Shown here piece after piece: positions 15,425 through 19,808 of a DNA stretch of 19,808 bases. The stretch covers positions 1 through 19,808 of the forward strand of contig DKPB01000090.1 of the NCBI GenBank assembly GCA_002471015.1. The letters run 5' to 3'. Numbering within the stretch: the first letter of the stretch is position 1; every line of letters starts with the position of its first letter. Made by a program: the position numbers and the translations under genes. This DNA comes from Stenotrophomonas sp. UBA7346. Its GTDB lineage: Bacteria; Pseudomonadota; Gammaproteobacteria; Xanthomonadales; Xanthomonadaceae. The notes below the pieces were generated by a model, which was not told where the DNA came from, did no database searches, and saw nothing but the letters and a program-made list of their open reading frames with translations.

Positions 15425-16106
15425 GACCGAAACCGAAAACGACATCGAGGCAACGCCGGCCCCGGCTGCGCCGGTATTGAGCGGCGGCGCCCTGTTTGTC
15501 GGCGACACCGGCAGCCTGCCGCTGGAGGCACGCCGCGCGCTGTGCCTGCTGCTGGCCGGCCCCAGCGTCGACGCCCAGCGCCAGCCGGCGCAGTGGGCGG
15601 CATTGCTGCGCAATGAAGACGACGTGCGCAGCCTGCTGTGCGAGCTGTTCCTGGAGCTGGTGCTGGACCGCGACGGTGGCGTCGCCTTCACCCGCCAGTA
15701 CGACACCGCCGAACTCGACTCGCCCACGCTGCTGCGTTCGGCGCCGCTGACCTTCATCGAGTCGGTGCTGCTGCTGTTCCTGCGCCAGCAGTTGGCCGAG
15801 GCTGATACCCGCGGCGAACGCGCGGTGGTGGCCGAGTTCCAGTTGGTGGAGGCGATGAGCGTCTACCAGAAGAACGTGTCCACCGACCAGGCCGGTTACG
15901 GCAAGCGCGTAGCCGCCGCCATCGCCAAGATGCGCGAGAACCAGCTGCTGTCCAAGCTGCGTGGCAGCGAGGACCGCTACGAAGTATCGCCGGCACTCAA
16001 GCTGCTGTTCTCGGCCGAGGACGTGCAGGCCCTGGGCGAGGCTTACCGGCAGCTGCGCGAAGGCGACAGCTCGCTGTTTGCCGCCAGCGACGACGCCGAC
16101 GAATGA
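15411..16106 (+). CDS. jetB: JetB/MksE-like KITE subunit (DUF4194 type)
   Basis: This 231-aa protein fits the DUF4194 family, the small winged-helix (KITE, MksE-like) subunit of Wadjet/Mks complexes that binds the kleisin. Recognisable parts are EARRALCLLLAGPSVDAQR after an acidic low-complexity N-terminus, FTRQYDTAELDSPTLLRSAP, LTFIESVLLLFLRQQLAEAD, and a C-terminal winged-helix-like KMRENQLLSKLRGSEDRYEV followed by SPALKLLFSAEDVQAL. The start at 15411 is set by AAGGAAAG just upstream and by the acidic MNWSETETEN N-terminus. The longer frame from 15354 reads Arg/Cys-rich shadow sequence of jetA. It overlaps jetA by 14 bp, so the two are translationally coupled. A 74-bp gap with two hairpins separates it from jetC. 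Confidence 0.83.
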   Translation: MNWSETETENDIEATPAPAAPVLSGGALFVGDTGSLPLEARRALCLLLAGPSVDAQRQPAQWAALLRNEDDVRSLLCELFLELVLDRDGGVAFTRQYDTAELDSPTLLRSAPLTFIESVLLLFLRQQLAEADTRGERAVVAEFQLVEAMSVYQKNVSTDQAGYGKRVAAAIAKMRENQLLSKLRGSEDRYEVSPALKLLFSAEDVQALGEAYRQLREGDSSLFAASDDADE

Positions 16107-16180
16107 GGCGCGGCGCTCGCGCCACGTTGACCAAGAATGACCGCCGCCGCGCCCGGCGCGGCGGTTGAAGGATTAGCCGC
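16107..16180 (+). other. Two tandem hairpins between jetB and jetC
   Basis: The first hairpin, GGCGCG-GCGCT-CGCGCC (16107-16123), starts directly after the jetB stop. The second is CCGCCGCGCC-C-GGCGCGGCGG (16144-16164), a perfect 10-bp inverted repeat. Neither is followed by a T-tract, so neither looks like a classic terminator. GAAGGA at 16168-16173 is the jetC ribosome-binding site, only 3 bp after the second stem. The RNA structures could lower jetC expression relative to jetAB or protect the message. Confidence 0.6.
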
Positions 16181-19100
16181 ATGGACACCACTTCCAAAAC
16201 CCTGCTCCCCACTGCCGCGTTGTTCAACGACCCGGCCAGCGATGCGCGCGCCAGCCAGTTCCGCATGCGCCGCCTGCAGGTGCTCAACTGGGGTACGTTC
16301 TCGGGCCTGACCGAAGTGCCGATCGCCGAGCGCGGTTTCCTGTTCGTCGGCCGCTCCGGCTCGGGCAAATCCACCCTGCTCGATGGCATGAGCGCGCTGC
16401 TGACGCCGCCCAGCATCGTCGACTTCAATGCCGCCGCCCGCGAAGCCGAGCGCTCCGGCCGCGACCGCTCGCTGGTGTCCTATGTGCGCGGTGCCTGGGC
16501 CGACCAGCAGGACAGCGAGTCCGGCGAAATCGCCACCCAGTACCTGCGCAAGGGCGCTACCTGGAGCGCGTTGGCACTGGAGTACCACAATGCCCGCGGC
16601 GACGCGGTGTCGATCGTGCGCCTGTTCTGGATCGCCGGTGCCGGTACCTCGGCCAACGACGTGCGCAAGCACTACATGGTCATCCCGCGCCGCTTCGACC
16701 TGGCCAGCGAGCTGGATGGGTTCGACCTGGACCTGCGCAAGCTGCGCGCGCGGCTGGCCGACGACGTTGCCCACTTCGATACCTTCACCGGTTATGCCGA
16801 GCGCTTCCGTCACCTGCTGGGCATCGGCAACGACATGGCGCTGCGCCTGCTGCACAAGACCCAGTCGGCCAAGAACCTGGGCGACCTCAACGGCTTCCTG
16901 CGTGGTTTCATGCTGGAAGAGCCGCGCACCTTCGAGGCCGCCGACCGCCTGGTCGATGACTTCGCCGAACTCGATGGCGCCCACCATGCTGTGGTCACCG
17001 CCCGCCGCCAGGTCGAGACGCTGACCCCGGCCCGTGACTTCCACCACAACCTGATGGAGCTGCGCAAAGGCGTGGCCACGCTGCGTGACCTGCAGATCGG
17101 CATCGACGGCTTCCGCGAAGAGAAGCGCCTGGCCCTGGTCAACGAGCGGCTCAAGGAAGTGGAGATGCTCGACCGCGGCCTGATGGGCGAGGAAGGGCAA
17201 CGCCGCCAGGCTTTGGACAACCACGAACAGAAGCTGGTCGACCTGGAGCGCCAGCAGCGCGAGCAGGGCGGCGAGCGCGTCGAGGAGATGGAGCGCGAGC
17301 GCGCCCGCCTGGAACGCGAAGTGGAAGAGCGCGGCCGCCGCCGCAAGCAGTTGGAGCTGGCCTGCCGACACCTCGGCATGTCCCTGGCCGACACCGCCAG
17401 CGGCTTCTCCGAGCAGGTGGAGCAGGCGCGGGCGCTGATCGATGGCAGCCGCGATGGTGCCGGCACCGTCGATGACGCCATTGCCGAGCGCATGGCCGAA
17501 CGCCGTGATGACGAGAAGCGGTTTGCCGCCCTGCGGGTGGAGCTGGAATCGCTCAAGGCTGCGCCCAGCTCGATCCCGGCGCCGCTGCAGCAGATGCGCT
17601 CGCGCCTGTGCGAGGACACCGGCCTGTCCGAAGCAGCAGTGCCGTTTGTGGGTGAGCTGATCCAGGTGCGTGAGGACCAGATCGGCTGGCGCGGTTCGAT
17701 TGAACGTGTGCTGCATGGCTTCGCGCAGTCGCTGCTGGTGGACGAAAAGAACCACCAGCAGGTGGCCGAATGGGCCAACCGCACCCATCTGGGCACCAAG
17801 CTGGTGTACTTCCGCGTGCGCGACAACGAGTTGCTGCATGCCCGTGAGCCGGACAAGCGCTCGCTGATCCACAAGCTGCAGCTGCGCGACCACGCTTACG
17901 GCGACTGGGTTTACAACGAGTTGCTGCGCCGCTTTGATTACACCTGCGTGGAGAACGCAGGGCAGCTGCGCAACGAAGACCGCGCGATCACCCGCGAGGG
18001 CCAGATCAAGCACCCGGGCGACCGCTACGAGAAAGACGACCGCCATGCCGTCAACGACCGCAAGCGCTGGATGCTGGGTCACGACAATCGTGACAAGCGC
18101 CGCGTCTACGAGCGTGAGGCACAGGAACTGGCGCAGCGCATCGCGCGCAGCGAGGCCGACGTGGCGATGCTGCGCAAGCAGCGCGAGAGCGGCCAGGAAA
18201 AGCAGTTGGCCGCGCACTCGCTGGTCGAGCGCGAGTGGGATGAGATCGATGTCAGCGCCCGCCTGCAGCGCATGGCCGACATCGACGAGCAGCTGATCGA
18301 CCTGCGCGAAGGCGACAGCGCACTGGCCCGTATCGGCCAGCAGATCGAATTGACCCGCGGCCTGCGTGACCAGGGCAAGCGTACCTACGAGGACGTACGC
18401 CTGGAGCGCGGCCAGTTCGCGCGCGAGCGTGCCCGTCTGGAGCAGCTGCGCGACAACGGCCAGGCGCGTGTCGCCAGTGCACCGTTGACCGAACAGCAAC
18501 GCGAAGGCCTGGAAGCGCGCCTGCAGATCCTGCCGGGCTTGAACCTGGACAGCCTGGAAAGTCACTTCCGCGTGGTCGAGCGCGGTCTGGCCGAAGAGCT
18601 GGGGCAGAGCCAGGGCCGCGACGCCAAGCTCAGCCAGCACCTGCTGGACTGCTTCCGCAAATACATCCAGCAGTGGCCGGAGGATTCGGGCGACTTCACC
18701 GTGTCGCTGACCAGTGCCGATGATTTCCTCGCCCGTCTGGCGCGCCTGGAGAGCGACGGCCTGCCGCGCCATGAGGGCCGCTTCTTCGAGCTGCTGCAGA
18801 CCCAGAGCAAGAACAACCTGCTGGCCCTGCAGCGGCACACCGCCGAAGCGCACAAAGCCATCAAGCAGCGCATGGACGAGGTCAACGCCTCGCTGGAACA
18901 GGTGGCGTTCAACCGTGGCACCGTGCTGGCGATCGACGTCAGCGACCGTCGCCTGCCGGAAGTGCAGGATTTCCAGCTGCAGCTGCGCGCGGTGCTGACC
19001 CACCAGCAGACCGACGACCGCTCGCTGGCCGAGTCGCAGTTCAACGTGTTGCGCGAGCTGGTGCGGCGGTTGGGTGCACAGGAGCCGGAGCTGCGGCGCT

Positions 19101-19729
19101 GGCGCGAGCAGGTACTGGACGTGCGCATGCACGTGGAGTTCATCGGCGTCGAGCTGGACGCAGAAACCCGTGAGCAGGTCGAGATCTATCGCAGTGGCGC
19201 TGGCAAGTCCGGCGGCCAGCGGCAGAAGCTGGCCACTACCTGCCTTGCGGCGGCGCTGCGTTACCAGCTGGGCGGTGAGGACGGCGAACTGCCGCGTTAC
19301 GCAGCGGTGGTGCTGGACGAAGCCTTCGACAAGGCCGACAACGAGTTCACCGCACTGGCGATGAACATCTTCGAGAACTTCGGCTTCCAGATGGTGGTGG
19401 CGACGCCGTTGAAATCGGTGATGACGCTGGAGCCATTCATCGGTGGCGCCTGCTTTGTCGAGATCAGTGGCCGCCACGATTCGGGCGTGCTGCTGATCGA
19501 GTACGACGACGAAGGCAACCGTCTGAAGCTGCCGGCGCGCGCACGTGGCGCGATGGCGCAGGCAACGGCTGAAGAGGTGGTGGATGCGGCAGCGGTCGAG
19601 GCGACGGCAGTAGCTGGCGATGCGGCGGCTGAAGCACCGGTTGCCGAGGCCACCGTGGAAGTGGAAGCCGAGCCGGTGGCGAAGAAGGCCCGAAAGAAGG
19701 CTGCAGCGAAGAAAAACATTCCGGCCTGA
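16181..19729 (+). CDS. jetC: JetC/MksB-like SMC ATPase (Wadjet/MukB-like)
   Basis: This is an SMC-type motor ATPase, 1182 aa, with split ABC heads. The N-terminal head has LQVLNWGTFSGL and Walker A GRSGSGKST at 57-65 (Lys63). Long Glu/Arg/Gln-rich coiled-coil stretches (about 310-475 and 645-860) flank a hinge-like region at about 485-640 with VGELIQVREDQIGWRGSIER, typical of MukB/MksB/JetC proteins. The C-terminal head has GKSGGQRQKLATTCLAAAL, with signature SGGQ at 1010-1013, and Walker B VVLDEAFDKAD (Asp1046-Glu1047). The protein should dimerise, bind JetA/JetB and extrude DNA loops using ATP. Odd feature: residues from about 1120 form a low-complexity Ala/Val/Glu tail ending in a Lys/Ala-rich segment (KKARKKAAAKK). 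GAAGGA precedes ATG 16181. Wadjet rather than housekeeping MksBEF is favoured, but JetD is not in the window. Confidence 0.88.
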   Translation: MDTTSKTLLPTAALFNDPASDARASQFRMRRLQVLNWGTFSGLTEVPIAERGFLFVGRSGSGKSTLLDGMSALLTPPSIVDFNAAAREAERSGRDRSLVSYVRGAWADQQDSESGEIATQYLRKGATWSALALEYHNARGDAVSIVRLFWIAGAGTSANDVRKHYMVIPRRFDLASELDGFDLDLRKLRARLADDVAHFDTFTGYAERFRHLLGIGNDMALRLLHKTQSAKNLGDLNGFLRGFMLEEPRTFEAADRLVDDFAELDGAHHAVVTARRQVETLTPARDFHHNLMELRKGVATLRDLQIGIDGFREEKRLALVNERLKEVEMLDRGLMGEEGQRRQALDNHEQKLVDLERQQREQGGERVEEMERERARLEREVEERGRRRKQLELACRHLGMSLADTASGFSEQVEQARALIDGSRDGAGTVDDAIAERMAERRDDEKRFAALRVELESLKAAPSSIPAPLQQMRSRLCEDTGLSEAAVPFVGELIQVREDQIGWRGSIERVLHGFAQSLLVDEKNHQQVAEWANRTHLGTKLVYFRVRDNELLHAREPDKRSLIHKLQLRDHAYGDWVYNELLRRFDYTCVENAGQLRNEDRAITREGQIKHPGDRYEKDDRHAVNDRKRWMLGHDNRDKRRVYEREAQELAQRIARSEADVAMLRKQRESGQEKQLAAHSLVEREWDEIDVSARLQRMADIDEQLIDLREGDSALARIGQQIELTRGLRDQGKRTYEDVRLERGQFARERARLEQLRDNGQARVASAPLTEQQREGLEARLQILPGLNLDSLESHFRVVERGLAEELGQSQGRDAKLSQHLLDCFRKYIQQWPEDSGDFTVSLTSADDFLARLARLESDGLPRHEGRFFELLQTQSKNNLLALQRHTAEAHKAIKQRMDEVNASLEQVAFNRGTVLAIDVSDRRLPEVQDFQLQLRAVLTHQQTDDRSLAESQFNVLRELVRRLGAQEPELRRWREQVLDVRMHVEFIGVELDAETREQVEIYRSGAGKSGGQRQKLATTCLAAALRYQLGGEDGELPRYAAVVLDEAFDKADNEFTALAMNIFENFGFQMVVATPLKSVMTLEPFIGGACFVEISGRHDSGVLLIEYDDEGNRLKLPARARGAMAQATAEEVVDAAAVEATAVAGDAAAEAPVAEATVEVEAEPVAKKARKKAAAKKNIPA

Positions 19730-19731
19730 TG

Positions 19732-19773
19732 GGCTCTGGCGGGAACGCGGGAGTCATCGCGAACGCCGGAGCC
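19732..19773. terminator. Imperfect hairpin after jetC, possible terminator
   Basis: GGCTCTGGCG and CGCCGGAGCC pair with one G-T mismatch around a 22-bp loop, starting 3 bp after the jetC stop. No T-run follows, so intrinsic termination is uncertain; it could equally be a dispersed repeat. Confidence 0.35.
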
Positions 19774-19775
19774 AT

Positions 19776-19808
19776 CCCTCTCCCGCCTGCGGGGGAGGGT
19801 GCCCCGAA
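19776..19808. repeat. Partial copy of the intergenic repeat at the right edge
   Basis: CCCTCTCCCGC-CT-GCGGGGGAGGG (to 19799) forms a hairpin and continues into TGCCCCGAA, which resembles the stems and the TGCCCGAA junction of modules A and B at 492-636 and 9152-9301. The element is cut by the window edge. Confidence 0.6.

Noticed and set aside
16043..19477. Minus-strand open frame of 1144 codons opposite jetC, and similarly long ones opposite recC, recB, hipA-folE and jetA
   Set aside because: High-GC coding sequence keeps an antisense frame open. The translations are Gln/Ala/Val/Leu-rich with no recognisable domain, and the plus-strand frames carry full catalytic motifs.
1..19808. CRISPR arrays, tRNA or rRNA genes, insertion-sequence transposases, prophage attachment sites
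   Set aside because: No regularly spaced identical repeats with unique spacers, no tRNA-like or rRNA sequence, and no transposase or integrase motif was seen. The 50-bp phased array before hipB is degenerate outside its core and is not CRISPR.

Overview
This is a high-GC proteobacterial chromosome segment. I think it comes from the Xanthomonadaceae, most likely a Stenotrophomonas-like organism. The basis is the overall base composition, the character of the Mla and RecBCD proteins, and a dense set of GTAG-headed palindromes and 'CCCTCACCCCAGCCCTCTCCCG'-type intergenic repeats. This is recognition from memory and was not searched.

Layout. Positions 1-1464 (minus strand) hold the start of an Mla phospholipid-transport operon: mlaF, a repeat-filled gap, then the 5' part of mlaE running off the left edge. 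A divergent intergenic region with a perfect 17-bp palindrome separates it from recC-recB-recD (1690-10684, plus strand), which are joined by two 4-bp ATGA overlaps. A GTAG-headed inverted repeat and another intergenic repeat follow, then a small lipoprotein gene (10941-11471). Next is a hipB-hipA toxin-antitoxin pair (11651-13182). It is preceded by an AT-rich leader with four related palindromes whose centres are exactly 50 bp apart. folE (13333-13932) comes next, and only 22 bp later a three-gene SMC-type operon: jetA/mksF-like (DUF3375 type), jetB/mksE-like (DUF4194 type) and jetC/mksB-like SMC ATPase (13955-19729). The window ends in repeats before any jetD nuclease gene can be seen.

How the genes relate. 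RecBCD is the processive helicase-nuclease that repairs double-strand breaks and destroys foreign linear DNA. JetABC is the loop-extruding part of the Wadjet anti-plasmid system, which needs JetD to cut DNA. HipBA is a growth-control toxin-antitoxin module. A link between Wadjet cleavage and RecBCD clean-up is inference. Mla and FolE look like ordinary housekeeping genes.

Most notable observations: (1) the phased four-palindrome array in front of hipBA; (2) an intergenic repeat apparently inserted in frame inside recD just before its Walker A domain; (3) the JetABC operon with no JetD in view, whose SMC subunit has an unusual Ala/Glu-then-Lys-rich C-terminal tail.
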